DNA of 64,000 bases from Bacteroidales bacterium (GTDB lineage: Bacteria; Bacteroidota; Bacteroidia; Bacteroidales; GCA-2748055): positions 62,001 through 126,000 of the forward strand of contig JARGFP010000009.1 in NCBI GenBank assembly GCA_029210585.1, written 5' to 3'. Numbering within the stretch: position 1 is the stretch's first letter; every line of letters begins with the position of its first letter. The notes below the pieces were generated by a model. The model saw only the letters and a list, made by a program, of their open reading frames with translations. It was not told the origin of the DNA and made no database searches. Positions 7,919-16,719 of the stretch are shown piece after piece. The position numbers were made by a program, and so were the translations under genes.

Positions 7919-8200
7919 CTATTGCTGCTCCGGCGAACCTGCCAGGTTGGCCTGCTGTACCCGGTTCTTCACTCCGGTTTTCGTAAAAATGCGGTGCACA
8001 TAGTCCTTCACGGTCTGCAACGAGATAAACAATGAATCACTGATCTCCTGGTTGGACATCCCTTTGCAGATCAGTGCAATGATCTCTGCCTCCCTTCTGG
8101 AGATTCCATGCTTTTCGATCATCTTATCGAGCTTCCCTTCAAAATTGCCGGCTTCCACGGGATGAACATAATAACCCGACAGGTAGAGGTTGAGAAATAC
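7919..8200 (-). pseudogene. LuxR-type regulator, C-terminal fragment
   Basis: Only the C-terminal part of a GerE/LuxR HTH protein is present. The last about 90 codons read as a normal HTH domain (HGISRREAEIIALICKG, then SNQEISDSLFISLQTVKDYV and KTGVKNRVQQANL). Such proteins in Bacteroidota usually carry a membrane or sensor domain of 150 or more residues in front. Here the frame remains open upstream to 8386 only because it runs antisense through another gene; that stretch has no plausible regulator sequence. There is no convincing start codon at the domain border. I read this as a truncated, probably dead gene created by the deletion at about 8190-8210. Confidence 0.72.
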
Positions 8201-8567
8201 CACAGGCACCAGGTGGAATGCAGTGGCTGCCAATGTGGTGGTAGGACTGATCATTGGTATCGGTATCATTATGCTGATCGTTCCCGGTATCATCTTCGCT
8301 GTCCGGCTGGCATTTGTGCCCTGCCTTGTCATCGACAGGGAGATGGAACTGACCGAAGCCCTGAACAAGAGCTGGGCAATGACCAAAGGATATGGCGTTC
8401 AGATCTTCCTGATGGGGATCCTTGCTTTCTTTATTGCGATCGGCGGTCTGATCGTATTGTTTTTCGGTGTGATCATCTCCATGATCTGGATCCGGACAGC
8501 TTTTGCCACCATGTACCAGACGGTGGTGGAGGAAGAAGGATATTTCCAGGAATACACCCCTGAATAG
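8190..8567 (+). pseudogene. YciC/GDPD-membrane-domain-like protein, C-terminal fragment
   Basis: The frame encodes the C-terminal half of a polytopic membrane protein with IPG and AVRLAFVPCLVIDREM motifs followed by EALNKSWAMTKG and a final transmembrane helix, the arrangement seen in glycerophosphodiesterase-membrane-domain/YciC-like proteins. The frame is closed by TAG at 8184-8186, only a TTG at 8190 is available as start, and the usual N-terminal half (about 100-150 residues) is absent. Together with the truncated LuxR gene on the opposite strand, this marks a deletion that removed both 5' ends. Confidence 0.65.
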
Positions 8568-8654
8568 ATATATCCGCTCTGAGAAGAACAAGCATATTCA
8601 CTAACAGCGTATTGGTCCTTGATTGATACGCTGTACTTTTTATTGGAAGAATCG

Positions 8655-8685
8655 TTGAGCTATAATAAAACATTTCTTATTTTTG
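8655..8685 (+). promoter_or_regulatory. Promoter of tRNA-Val
   Basis: TATTTTTG (8678-8685) with TTG (8655-8657) 20 bp upstream matches the Bacteroidota promoter consensus. The predicted start lies at or just before the tRNA 5' end at 8693, so little or no 5' leader is expected. Confidence 0.7.
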
Positions 8686-8692
8686 CAGTCGC

Positions 8693-8767
8693 GGGGTATT
8701 AGCTCAGTTGGTTTAGAGCGCTTGCTTGACAGGCAAGAGGTCACTGGTTCGAATCCAGTATGTCCCA
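8693..8767 (+). tRNA. tRNA-Val (anticodon GAC)
   Basis: A full cloverleaf can be folded over 75 nt: acceptor GGGGTAT/ATGTCCC with two G-T pairs, D stem GCTC/GAGC, anticodon stem CTTGC/GCAAG with loop TTGACAG (anticodon GAC), T stem ACTGG/CCAGT with loop TTCGAAT, and discriminator A. CCA is not encoded. It is a single tRNA with its own promoter and terminator. Confidence 0.95.
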
Positions 8768-8773
8768 CATCAG

Positions 8774-8802
8774 CCCGCCGGGATCTTCCTGGCGGGTTTT
8801 TT
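8774..8802 (+). terminator. Intrinsic terminator after tRNA-Val
   Basis: CCCGCC (8774-8779) pairs with GGCGGG (8791-8796) across an 11-nt loop and is followed directly by six T residues. It begins seven bases after the tRNA. Confidence 0.88.
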
Positions 8803-8819
8803 CCTCCTGCTGTTTTGAA

Positions 8820-9620
8820 TCAATAAGCTGAAATTAAACGATCGTAGGCCGCCATAATGGTCCTGATCACCGTGCTGCCGGTGTCGAATTTCAGATCGTC
8901 CAGCTGGCTGACCGGGAGCACTTTCGGAGAAGTACCCGAGATAAAACAACTTTCCATGTTTGCTGCCGACTCCAGGGAAAGCGCCTGTTCGATCACTTCA
9001 TACTGTAGCTCCCTGCAGATCTGTAACACGTACTTCCGCGTGATCCCGGGAAGGATCATGTCTCCGGGGGCGGTGAAGATCCGGGACTTCGCATCTATAA
9101 AAAAGAGGTTGGAACGGCTGCCCTCGTTTAGCTGGCCCTGTCCGTTCTGTAAGATCGCCTCGTAAATATTTTCCTCGCTGATGAACTGGTTGACATTGTG
9201 CCTGAAATCTTCGTTCCAGCGTTTGATGGTGGGATCAGGACGCTCAAAGGCATAGGTTCTGGTGCGGACACCCGACAGGTAATCCTGGTCGGACGGATAA
9301 AAATGGGGGATAAAGAAACAGGCGATATGGATCTTTTCCAGTCTTTTAAACAGCACCAGTTTGATGTTCCCGTTGCGGATGGATGCATGTTGCAGCAACA
9401 GGTGCAGGTGTTCCAAAAGTGTTTGATGGTCCGGACAAACCGCGGCTGCCTGCCTGCACGATGACCCGAGCCGTTCCAGGTGGTCATCGGCAAACAGCAG
9501 TTTCCCGTCGATGAGACGAATCACTTCATAATACATGCCTGCAGCCGCATCAGGCACATAATCTGATACGGCTGCAGGTACTCCGTCGAGTATGAGGGTA
9601 TTCCCCCTTATGTTTTCCAT
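8820..9620 (-). CDS. PLP-dependent class IV aminotransferase / aminodeoxychorismate lyase-like
   Basis: 266 residues, fold type IV. Typical elements are YYEVIRLIDGKLLFADDHLERL (split at 30-52), the Lys in PTIKRWN as likely Schiff-base residue, LNEGSRSNLFFID, which binds PLP phosphate, and LPGITRKYVLQI. Members are branched-chain aminotransferases, D-amino-acid transaminases or PabC lyase; the short length and lone position prevent a choice. The gene ends only 3 bp downstream of the next minus-strand gene's reading direction, so it may be cotranscribed with the FtsX-type permease that precedes it. Confidence 0.85.
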   Translation of the reverse strand: MENIRGNTLILDGVPAAVSDYVPDAAAGMYYEVIRLIDGKLLFADDHLERLGSSCRQAAAVCPDHQTLLEHLHLLLQHASIRNGNIKLVLFKRLEKIHIACFFIPHFYPSDQDYLSGVRTRTYAFERPDPTIKRWNEDFRHNVNQFISEENIYEAILQNGQGQLNEGSRSNLFFIDAKSRIFTAPGDMILPGITRKYVLQICRELQYEVIEQALSLESAANMESCFISGTSPKVLPVSQLDDLKFDTGSTVIRTIMAAYDRLISAY

Positions 9621-9623
9621 AGG

Positions 9624-12068
9624 TCAGTCGGCCTTGAGCGAGCGGGCCGGATCCATCCTGGCGGCCTTGATGGATTGCCAGCTCACCGTTAGTATTGCAA
9701 TCACCAGCGATGCCATCAAAGATACGCCAAATGACCAGAATGGGAAATCTTTTCTGAATTCAAAATTTTCAAGCCAGCGGCTCATGACCAGCCAGGAGAG
9801 GGGCCAAGCCACAATGTTGGAGATGATGACCCATTTCGAGAACTGTGTAATGAACAGCAGGATAATCTGGTTCTGTGTGGCACCCATAACGCGCCGGATA
9901 CCCGTTTCCCTGGTCCGTTTTGCGGTCATGAACGAAGACAGTCCCAGCAGCCCGATGGCTGAAATGAACAGCACCAGCACGGTAAAGGCAATGAACAGGC
10001 TAAAGACAATCCGTTCCTGGGTGTACAACTCTTCGATCTCGTCCTGCAGAAATGCATATTGTATCGGATACGTTGGATTGAATTTTTCGCGGGTCTCCTT
10101 GATCCAGTCCAGGGCTTCGGCCGCCTGGCCTTCGGCAAACCTCACCGAAAGCGTCTGCAGGAAAGCACCTTCGTTCACACGCAGCATAAGTCCGTCAACC
10201 GGGTTGTGCAACGAGGCAAAATGAAAATCTTCCAGTACCCCTATGATTTGTCCTTCAGGCGGTCCCTGGCCATCGATCGATACACCCGGACGGAAGCGTT
10301 TGCCGACAGATTCCTCGCCATGATTGAATTCACGGGCCACCGCTTCGTTAATGATAAAAGAGGATTGCAGATCCGATCCAAACTCCTTGCTGAATTTCCT
10401 GGCATTGGGCTGGTCCTTGAGTTTCATTCCGTATACATCGATGAAATCATAGTCCACAAATACGCTGTTCACTGTCTTTTCCTGCATCTCGCCTTCCCCT
10501 GATTCCACTGTCATTACCGACTTTCCAAAGAATCTTCCGGGTACGCTGGTGGAGCGGGCAGCACCTTCAATGACCGGGTTTCTTTTGAGTTCCTCCTTGA
10601 AAGCCTCCACGTTATTCACAATAGAGGTGTCATTCAGCTGCAGGGTGATGATCTGGTCACGGTCAAACCCAAGTGGCTTGTTGCGCATGTAGGTCAGTTG
10701 CAATGCCACGACGATCGTGCCGATGATCATGGCAGCAGAGACCACAAATTGTGCAACCACCAGCACCCGCCTGAGCCAGCCTTTTTCCCTCAGCCCGTCC
10801 GATCCGCCCTTCATGATGGCCACCGGGTCGAACGACGAAAGGTAATAGGCTGGGTACAACCCGGAAAGAATACCGGTAAGTAGCGTAAGGCCAACGATGA
10901 ATAACAGGATGTCCCATTGGAAAATATCCCCCAGCCGGAATGCTTTTTCTGAAAATCCATTGAAGACAGGCAATAGTATCATGATCAGCAGCAGGGCAAC
11001 GATACCTGCCATCAGTGCAGTAATCAGTGATTCGCTCAGGAACTGCTTCCTGAGGATTCCTCTACTGGCGCCTCCCACTTTCCTGATCCCGATTTCCTTG
11101 CCGCGTTGGGCGGCGCGTGCAGTGGTCAGGTTGGTATAATTCACCCCCGCAATAAACACCAGGAATATGGCAATAATGGCAAGGATATAAATGTAATTCA
11201 TATTTCCCTTCGGCAGGTCCCACGATAATTCCTCCGGCAGGTAGTGCTGGTCTGCGACGTTGGTCATGCGCAGGTCAAAGGTGGCTTCCAGGCGGTCACC
11301 CAGTTCCTTCATGTATTTGTCATAGAATTCCGGAAATTTATCCAGTACCATCTGCGCAGTGGTGTTTTCGGCGAGTTTGACGTAAGAATATCCTGCCACG
11401 TTCCAGAACGAATTGGCAGAACGGTCGTTGAACCGTTCGGTTCCGATCTGCTCTTCGATGGTTTTGGCAGACATGAGCCCGTTGAACCGCAAGTGCGTAT
11501 TCCTGGGCAGATCTTTGAATACACCGGTGATCCTGTATTCGGAACCATCCAGGTTCCTGAGGCTCTCATTGATGATATCCGGCGACCCGAAATACTTGTC
11601 TGCCATGCTTTCACTGATCACCATGGTCAGTGGTTCAACCAGCGCGGTCCGCTGGTCTCCCCTGATCATTTCAATGGTAAATACATTGAATATGGTTGAG
11701 TCGGCCAGGGCGATGCTGTCTTCCTTGAAAATGTCCTCCCCGCTGCGGAAATAGATGCCGGGATTGGGAAGGATCCTGGTCATTTCCTCAATTTCAGGAT
11801 ATTCATCCTTCAGGGTGGGGGCCAGGGGAATTTGTGTAATGGCTGTGAGATCCTGCTTGCCGTTGATGTAAAAATCACCTTCCAGGCGGTAGATGCGCTC
11901 ATAATCTGTGTTGTGCTTATCGAACGACAATTCATCCTGGATGTAGAGGAAAATCATGATGGCCGAGGCCATGCCGATGGCCAGCCCGAACAAGTTCAGC
12001 AACGTGTAGAAACGGTCCTTGAGACTGAACCTGAACAGGGAAGAGAAATAGTTTTTAATCAGCGACAT
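9624..12068 (-). CDS. FtsX/MacB-type ABC transporter permease
   Basis: 814 residues with the double-module layout common in Bacteroidota: transmembrane helix at about 20-42, a long periplasmic MacB-PCD domain, three helices around 280-430 (FtsX domain 1), a second helix plus periplasmic domain, and three C-terminal helices with RTRETGIRRVMGA preceding the FtsX domain 2. No ATPase gene lies adjacent, so its MacB-like ATPase partner must be elsewhere. Such permeases work as mechanotransducers in efflux or lipoprotein handling rather than as classical channels. The substrate is unknown. The start ATG at 12068 gives the standard MSLIKNYFSSLFR N-terminus. Confidence 0.92.
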   Translation of the reverse strand: MSLIKNYFSSLFRFSLKDRFYTLLNLFGLAIGMASAIMIFLYIQDELSFDKHNTDYERIYRLEGDFYINGKQDLTAITQIPLAPTLKDEYPEIEEMTRILPNPGIYFRSGEDIFKEDSIALADSTIFNVFTIEMIRGDQRTALVEPLTMVISESMADKYFGSPDIINESLRNLDGSEYRITGVFKDLPRNTHLRFNGLMSAKTIEEQIGTERFNDRSANSFWNVAGYSYVKLAENTTAQMVLDKFPEFYDKYMKELGDRLEATFDLRMTNVADQHYLPEELSWDLPKGNMNYIYILAIIAIFLVFIAGVNYTNLTTARAAQRGKEIGIRKVGGASRGILRKQFLSESLITALMAGIVALLLIMILLPVFNGFSEKAFRLGDIFQWDILLFIVGLTLLTGILSGLYPAYYLSSFDPVAIMKGGSDGLREKGWLRRVLVVAQFVVSAAMIIGTIVVALQLTYMRNKPLGFDRDQIITLQLNDTSIVNNVEAFKEELKRNPVIEGAARSTSVPGRFFGKSVMTVESGEGEMQEKTVNSVFVDYDFIDVYGMKLKDQPNARKFSKEFGSDLQSSFIINEAVAREFNHGEESVGKRFRPGVSIDGQGPPEGQIIGVLEDFHFASLHNPVDGLMLRVNEGAFLQTLSVRFAEGQAAEALDWIKETREKFNPTYPIQYAFLQDEIEELYTQERIVFSLFIAFTVLVLFISAIGLLGLSSFMTAKRTRETGIRRVMGATQNQIILLFITQFSKWVIISNIVAWPLSWLVMSRWLENFEFRKDFPFWSFGVSLMASLVIAILTVSWQSIKAARMDPARSLKAD

Positions 12069-12435
12069 ATCCGGTGTTTTTAAATTTCATTTCAGGGAGG
12101 AACAGCACATAATGCCCCGGCTAATGCAAACAACTGCTGTGCCAAATGCCTTAATTATCATCGTTTCAACAAGTAGTATAAAATTTCCCATAAAAAAAGT
12201 GTCTTTTTTTACAGATTCAATGTACGATAACGGACGTTTTTTTCAGTTTTTTGGTGTCCCGGCACTTTTGTTCACCACGCCCTGCAACCTTTTTGTCTGC
12301 TGATCAATCATTCATTTGTAGAAACTGAAATGAAGCATCAATCTCCGGGCATTTTTAAAAATATTGCTACTTTTACCGATCAAGTAGCGAATCGACAGAC
12401 AGAGGTTGATTTATGGTGGTATTCAATCCTGAAAT
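12069..12435. other. Intergenic region between permease and receiver genes
   Basis: 367 bp separating two divergent genes. It is AT-rich with several T and A runs. A TACTTTTA box near 12370 could be a weak -7 for the downstream receiver gene, but no consensus -33/-7 pair, palindrome or RNA fold stands out. A 63-codon open frame here shows no protein-like features. Confidence 0.5.
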
Positions 12436-12813
12436 ATGAGTAAACTGATCTTCCTTGTCGACGATGACAAAATGATCATCAACCTGATGGAATATACTTT
12501 CCACAGCAGGCCCCAATACCAGGTCAAATCCTTTTTCTCGGGCGAGGATTGCGTGGATGCAATGGAAGAGCATCCCGACCTCATCGTTCTTGATCACCAG
12601 CTTTCCTCGGGGGGAGATGGCAAAATGGATGGCATTGAAACCTTGGAAAAGGTCAGGAAAATCTCGCCGGATGTGCCTGTGATCGTGTTGACAGCGCACG
12701 GTTCGGACGAATTGTACAGGCGGTTTATTAAAGCCGGTGCCAAAAGGTTCCTTACCAAGGACAACTTTTTTGTGGATGCACTGATAGACTCCATTGGTGA
12801 AGTCCTTCATTAG
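12436..12813 (+). CDS. Stand-alone response-regulator receiver domain
   Basis: 125 residues comprising a single REC domain with no output domain. The acidic pocket D9-D10-D11, phosphorylation site D53, T86 and K108 are all present, so it should be phosphorylatable. A glycine-rich insertion (SSGGDGKMDG, 57-66) follows beta-3. Single-domain receivers act as phosphotransfer intermediates or by protein-protein contact; no histidine kinase is adjacent, so the partner is unknown. It is probably monocistronic: the next gene has its own promoter. Confidence 0.9.
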   Translation: MSKLIFLVDDDKMIINLMEYTFHSRPQYQVKSFFSGEDCVDAMEEHPDLIVLDHQLSSGGDGKMDGIETLEKVRKISPDVPVIVLTAHGSDELYRRFIKAGAKRFLTKDNFFVDALIDSIGEVLH

Positions 12814-12918
12814 CCCCGGTATCTGATTCATCGCTGCCCCTCCAACTCCCTGATGCTCTTTAAAATTGACTGGTCACTTTACAGGGGCAAAATATTTTTT
12901 TTATATCATAAGTTTTTT

Positions 12919-12926
12919 TACTTTTG
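12919..12926 (+). promoter_or_regulatory. -7 element for the yceD-rpmF-plsX-fabH operon
   Basis: TACTTTTG matches TAnnTTTG exactly. Transcription should begin around 12932, which excludes a TTG codon at 12924 as translation start and favours the in-frame GTG at 12948. Confidence 0.6.
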
Positions 12927-12947
12927 CAACCCGAAATTCGACGTAGT

Positions 12948-13478
12948 GTGAAGAAGCATGGAGCATATGTGGTTCGGTTTTCTGAACTGAAGGAGGACAC
13001 AGAAACGTTTGAGTATATACTGGAGGAGACGTTCTTTCAGATATTTACTAGCCCGGAGTGGGAGTCAGGAAAGATCAGGGCCGTTGTTACAGTTGCAAAA
13101 CGTGCCGATGGCATTACCCTTGATTTTGATCTGAACGGAGAACTGACAGTGATTTGTGACCGGTGCCTGGATGCATTTCCAAACAAGGTAAGTACCCACC
13201 AGGTGCTTTTTGTGAAATATGGCCAGGAAGAGGAGGAACTGGATGCCAACGTTGTAGTGGTATCCAGGGAAGAAAACCAGGTCGATCTTGGAAGATTTAT
13301 ATATGAATACCTGGTGCTTGCACTTCCGGTCAGACGGGTGCACCCGGAGCTTGAAAACGGGCATGCAGGATGCAATCCTGAAATGCTGGAGAAACTGAAA
13401 AAACATATTGTAACCGAAGAAACAGGAAGTACCGATCCCCGTTGGGACGAACTGAAAAAATTAATGGATAAAAACTAA
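12948..13478 (+). CDS. YceD/DUF177 family protein
   Basis: 176 residues from the GTG at 12948. The -7 box of the promoter covers the only upstream alternative (TTG 12924), so GTG is preferred. The protein has the DUF177 core with CDRCLDAF (a C-x2-C pair) and the conserved [15 protein letters not shown] segment. YceD genes sit next to rpmF in most bacteria, as here (next gene 5 bp downstream). In plants and E. coli the family is linked to 23S rRNA processing or accumulation; the molecular activity is not settled. Confidence 0.88.
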   Translation: MKKHGAYVVRFSELKEDTETFEYILEETFFQIFTSPEWESGKIRAVVTVAKRADGITLDFDLNGELTVICDRCLDAFPNKVSTHQVLFVKYGQEEEELDANVVVVSREENQVDLGRFIYEYLVLALPVRRVHPELENGHAGCNPEMLEKLKKHIVTEETGSTDPRWDELKKLMDKN

Positions 13479-13482
13479 AAGC

Positions 13483-13677
13483 ATGGCACATCCAAAAAGA
13501 AAAATATCGAAACAGAGAAGGGATAAGAGGCGCACGCACTATAAAGCTGTAGCACCTACACTTTCAACCTGCTCCACTACCGGAACAGTACACCAGCGTC
13601 ATCGCGCCTACTATGTGGATGGCAACCTTTATTATAAAGGAAAACTGGTAATCGATAACGAGGCAGAGCTGGCATAA
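13483..13677 (+). CDS. rpmF: Ribosomal protein bL32
   Basis: 64 residues, beginning [20 protein letters not shown], the hallmark basic N-terminus. Only one Cys (in STCSTTG) is present instead of the four of zinc-ribbon versions, so this is a zinc-independent type. It is a structural protein of the 50S subunit, located between yceD and plsX as in many phyla. Confidence 0.97.
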   Translation: MAHPKRKISKQRRDKRRTHYKAVAPTLSTCSTTGTVHQRHRAYYVDGNLYYKGKLVIDNEAELA

Positions 13678-13705
13678 CTTCCTTCAGGAAGCCCGTTAAC
13701 GCATT

Positions 13706-14650
13706 ATGCGTATAGGCATTGATATTATGGGCGGGGATTTTTCCCCGGGAGCTGCTATTGAAGGCAGCCTGCTCGCCAGGAAAGAACTACCCTCCGATGT
13801 GGAGATCATCCTGATTGGTGACAGGGAGTGCATTGAAAAACATGCCGCTGAAAACGCATGCGACCTGTCAGTATTTGAGATTATTCACACTTCAGATTGG
13901 CTCAGGATGGGTGATCATCCCCTCAAAGCCCTGAAAAAGACACCCGGTGCAAGCATCTTCCTGGGACAGCGTTTGCTGAAAAACAAGAAAATTGACGGAT
14001 TTTGCAGCGCCGGAAATACCGGTGCAATGCTGGTGGGTGCCATGCAGATCGTCACCCCGATCCCGGGAGTGATCCGACCGGCGATTTCAGCAATGATCCC
14101 CAATTTTGAAGGTCCCGATTCGGTGCTCCTGGATGTGGGTCTGAATCCCGACGCACGACCCGATGTGCTTTACCAGTACGGAATCCTTGGCAGCCTGTAT
14201 GCCAGGCTTGTCAACGAAATCCCGAATCCTCGGGTTGCATTGCTCAACATTGGCGAAGAGGAAGAAAAAGGAAACCTGGTTACCAGGAGTACCTGGCAGC
14301 TGATGGACGACAGCAGTGATTTCAATTTTATCGGGAATATGGAGGCGAATGCACTGTTCCTCAGGGCAGAGACAGATGTGCTGGTATGTGACGGATTCGT
14401 CGGTAATATTGTGCTGAAGGAAGCAGAGGCTTTTTACAGGCTGATTTCTTCCCGTAAAGTATGCAACGGATATTTTGAAATGTTTAATTTTGAAAACTTT
14501 GGCGGAACTCCTGTACTTGGGGTGAAGGCGCCTTTGGTGATCGGACATGGCATTTCGAACAACAAGGCCGTTAAAAACATGATCATTCAGACCAGGAATG
14601 TGGTTGAATCAGGACTGGTAAATAATATTACTGAAACTTTGAATAACTAG
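13706..14650 (+). CDS. plsX: Phosphate acyltransferase PlsX
   Basis: 314 residues. The N-terminus [19 protein letters not shown] and [14 protein letters not shown] are diagnostic. It converts acyl-ACP to acyl-phosphate for PlsY in phosphatidic-acid synthesis, acting peripherally at the membrane. It lies between rpmF and fabH, the normal lipid-initiation context, and ends 2 bp before fabH starts. Confidence 0.97.
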   Translation: MRIGIDIMGGDFSPGAAIEGSLLARKELPSDVEIILIGDRECIEKHAAENACDLSVFEIIHTSDWLRMGDHPLKALKKTPGASIFLGQRLLKNKKIDGFCSAGNTGAMLVGAMQIVTPIPGVIRPAISAMIPNFEGPDSVLLDVGLNPDARPDVLYQYGILGSLYARLVNEIPNPRVALLNIGEEEEKGNLVTRSTWQLMDDSSDFNFIGNMEANALFLRAETDVLVCDGFVGNIVLKEAEAFYRLISSRKVCNGYFEMFNFENFGGTPVLGVKAPLVIGHGISNNKAVKNMIIQTRNVVESGLVNNITETLNN

Positions 14651-14652
14651 GT

Positions 14653-15642
14653 ATGATTGCGGCAGGTATAACAGGTGTTCACGGCTGGGTCCCGGAATAC
14701 AGGCTCACGAACGAGGAATTGAGTACGATGGTGGATACCACCGATGAATGGATCATGCAGCGTATCGGTATCAAGGAACGCAGGATTCTGAAAGGAGGGA
14801 AGGCCACATCAGATATGGGGACCGAGGCAGTGAAGGGATTGCTGGAGAAGACCGGTACCAAACCAGAGGAGGTGGAACTGATCATTACTGCTACTGTTAC
14901 CCCGGATATGATGTTCCCTTCAGTATCCACGCTGATCTGCCATAAGGCAGGACTGAAAAATGCATGGGGATTTGACGTCTCCGCTGCCTGTTCCGGGTTT
15001 CTTTTTGCACTCACTACCGCGGAACAATTCGTTGCCAGTGGCACACATAAAAAAGTAATTGTTGTTGGTGCCGATATGATGTCGGTCATTACCGATTATA
15101 CCGACCGGACCACCTGCCCGTTGTTCGGTGATGGTGCAGGGGCTGTTTTGCTGGAACCCGTTGAAGAAGGATTGGGGCTTATTGATCACATTCTTGAAGT
15201 GGACGGCAGCGGGTACAAGAACCTGCACATGAAAGCCGGGGGATCGCTTCGGCCCGCTTCACATGAAACAGTGGACAACCGTGAGCATTTCATTTTCCAG
15301 GAGGGCCAGGCGGTCTTTAAAGTGGCTGTTTCCAAAATGGCCGATGTTTCCGTGGAAATCATGAAACGCAACAAGGTGAAACCGGAAGAGTTGAAATGGC
15401 TGGTACCACACCAGGCAAACATGCGCATTATTGAAGCAGTGGCACGCCGGATGGGAATTGAAAAGGAACAGGTGATGATCAATATTCAGAAATATGGCAA
15501 CACCACCGCGGCAACCATTCCGCTGTGTATGTGGGAATACGAATCGCAGGTCAGTAAAGGAGACAATGTGATCCTGGCTGCCTTTGGGGGAGGCTTTACA
15601 TGGGGTTCCATCTACCTTAAATGGGCATACGATGTAAAATAA
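14653..15642 (+). CDS. fabH: 3-oxoacyl-[ACP] synthase III
   Basis: 329 residues, thiolase fold. The catalytic triad is visible: C113 in DVSAACSGF, His in VPHQANMRI and Asn in [10 protein letters not shown]. It condenses an acyl-CoA primer with malonyl-ACP to start fatty-acid synthesis; in Bacteroidota branched primers are common, but specificity is not readable here. It is the last gene of the yceD-rpmF-plsX-fabH run. Confidence 0.97.
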   Translation: MIAAGITGVHGWVPEYRLTNEELSTMVDTTDEWIMQRIGIKERRILKGGKATSDMGTEAVKGLLEKTGTKPEEVELIITATVTPDMMFPSVSTLICHKAGLKNAWGFDVSAACSGFLFALTTAEQFVASGTHKKVIVVGADMMSVITDYTDRTTCPLFGDGAGAVLLEPVEEGLGLIDHILEVDGSGYKNLHMKAGGSLRPASHETVDNREHFIFQEGQAVFKVAVSKMADVSVEIMKRNKVKPEELKWLVPHQANMRIIEAVARRMGIEKEQVMINIQKYGNTTAATIPLCMWEYESQVSKGDNVILAAFGGGFTWGSIYLKWAYDVK

Positions 15643-15726
15643 GATTGCCCGGCTCCATAGGAAATATTTGTTATCTTTATTCGTTGTAAAAAAATAGCGT
15701 TCATAAAATAATAACACGGGGAAAAT

Positions 15727-16122
15727 ATGGCAAAAATGGCTGAATCAGAGAACACTAATAAGATCAACATGATTGGCGTGGGTACGACCATTGAAGGAAA
15801 CATCAATTCCAATGAGAACATCCGGTTCGACGGAATCCTTATCGGGAACCTTGTTACCAAGGGAAAAGTCTTTGTCGGACAGTCAGGTAAGGTAAACGGC
15901 GAGATCAGGTGCAAGAATTGCGAGGTGGAAGGACTGGTGGAAGGAAGAATCGTTATTGAAGAACTGCTTTCGCTCCGTTCCATGTCAAAAATTTATGGTG
16001 AGATCAAAACCAGCAAACTGGCCATCGAACCAGGTGCCATACTGACCGGTAAATGTGATATGGGCGGAAAAAAAGAACCAATTGGAGAATCATCCGGAGA
16101 ACACAAAAAAGGAGAAAAATGA
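15727..16122 (+). CDS. Bactofilin (polymer-forming cytoskeletal protein)
   Basis: 131 residues with the DUF583 right-handed beta-helix core (about 17-110): glycine- and valine-rich repeats such as GTTIEGNINSNENIRFDG, GKVFVGQSGKVNGEI and SKIYGEIKTSKLAIEPGA. The tails are polar and disordered-looking. Bactofilins polymerise without nucleotide and scaffold wall enzymes or chromosome factors. It overlaps the next gene and directly precedes the ATP synthase operon, a recurrent Bacteroidota arrangement. A TATCTTTA box about 50 bp upstream may be its promoter. Confidence 0.93.
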   Translation: MAKMAESENTNKINMIGVGTTIEGNINSNENIRFDGILIGNLVTKGKVFVGQSGKVNGEIRCKNCEVEGLVEGRIVIEELLSLRSMSKIYGEIKTSKLAIEPGAILTGKCDMGGKKEPIGESSGEHKKGEK

Positions 16123-16336
16123 TTCCCAGGGCCGCTCCGGCCTGAATGATTATTTCAAATATGCCGGACTGGGATTCCAGATGCTGGCCATCATTGGTAT
16201 CTTTACCTGGGTGGGCGTAAAACTCGACGAAAGATCTGCCTCAGAATCATCAATTTATACAGCAATCCTGGCACTCCTTGGTGTGATCATCGGGATCTAC
16301 ATTGGTCTTAAGGATTTTATTCAGCGAAAAAAATGA
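16082..16336 (+). CDS. atpZ: AtpZ/AtpI-like F0 accessory membrane protein
   Basis: About 84 residues from a TTG at 16082; a GTG at 16055 in the same frame would give 93. No ATG is available before the conserved part SGLNDYFKYAGLGFQML, so a non-ATG start within the bactofilin 3' end is required. Two transmembrane helices (about 28-48 and 58-78) form the hairpin typical of AtpZ/AtpI, which assists c-ring assembly or ion supply. It overlaps bactofilin by about 40 bp and the next gene by ATGA, implying coupled translation. Confidence 0.75.
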   Translation: MENHPENTKKEKNDSQGRSGLNDYFKYAGLGFQMLAIIGIFTWVGVKLDERSASESSIYTAILALLGVIIGIYIGLKDFIQRKK

Positions 16337-16713
16337 TTCGTAAATTTCGCCATGTGCTCCAGTTGCTTCTCCTCTACTTCCTGATGCTGGCGGGTGGATT
16401 GCTCCTCTTGCAGTATACAGACGCTGAACTCACCGGAAAGGTATATGCAAACCTTCTGACTTTCATGACCCTGATCACCCTGGGAGCCTACCTGCTTGTT
16501 ATTACTGGAGCCAGGAAGGGAGCACAGGAACAGGGCATCCGCTTACTGGCAGGAATAGGTGGAAAATTTATCGCCTACCTGGTATTGATCCTGGTTTACT
16601 GGGCCGTAGGAAAAAAACTCACAACTGACTTTATCATTGCCTTTTTTGTGTTATATTTAGTGCTCACAATCTTTCTGGTAAGTATTTTATATAAAGCACT
16701 CAAAAACAATTGA
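16333..16713 (+). CDS. Small four-helix membrane protein of the ATP synthase operon (AtpI-like)
   Basis: 126 residues with four predicted transmembrane helices at about 9-28, 40-58, 75-92 and 98-118. Position between atpZ and atpB is that of AtpI-type proteins, and Bacteroidota carry a protein of this size here. No catalytic residues are recognisable. It begins in an ATGA overlap with the preceding gene and ends 6 bp before atpB, so it belongs to the operon. Confidence 0.75.
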   Translation: MIRKFRHVLQLLLLYFLMLAGGLLLLQYTDAELTGKVYANLLTFMTLITLGAYLLVITGARKGAQEQGIRLLAGIGGKFIAYLVLILVYWAVGKKLTTDFIIAFFVLYLVLTIFLVSILYKALKNN

Positions 16714-16719
16714 TTATAA

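Noticed and set aside
12112-12303. 63-codon frame in the permease-receiver gap
   Set aside because: No signal peptide, domain or promoter support; probably chance in AT-rich sequence.
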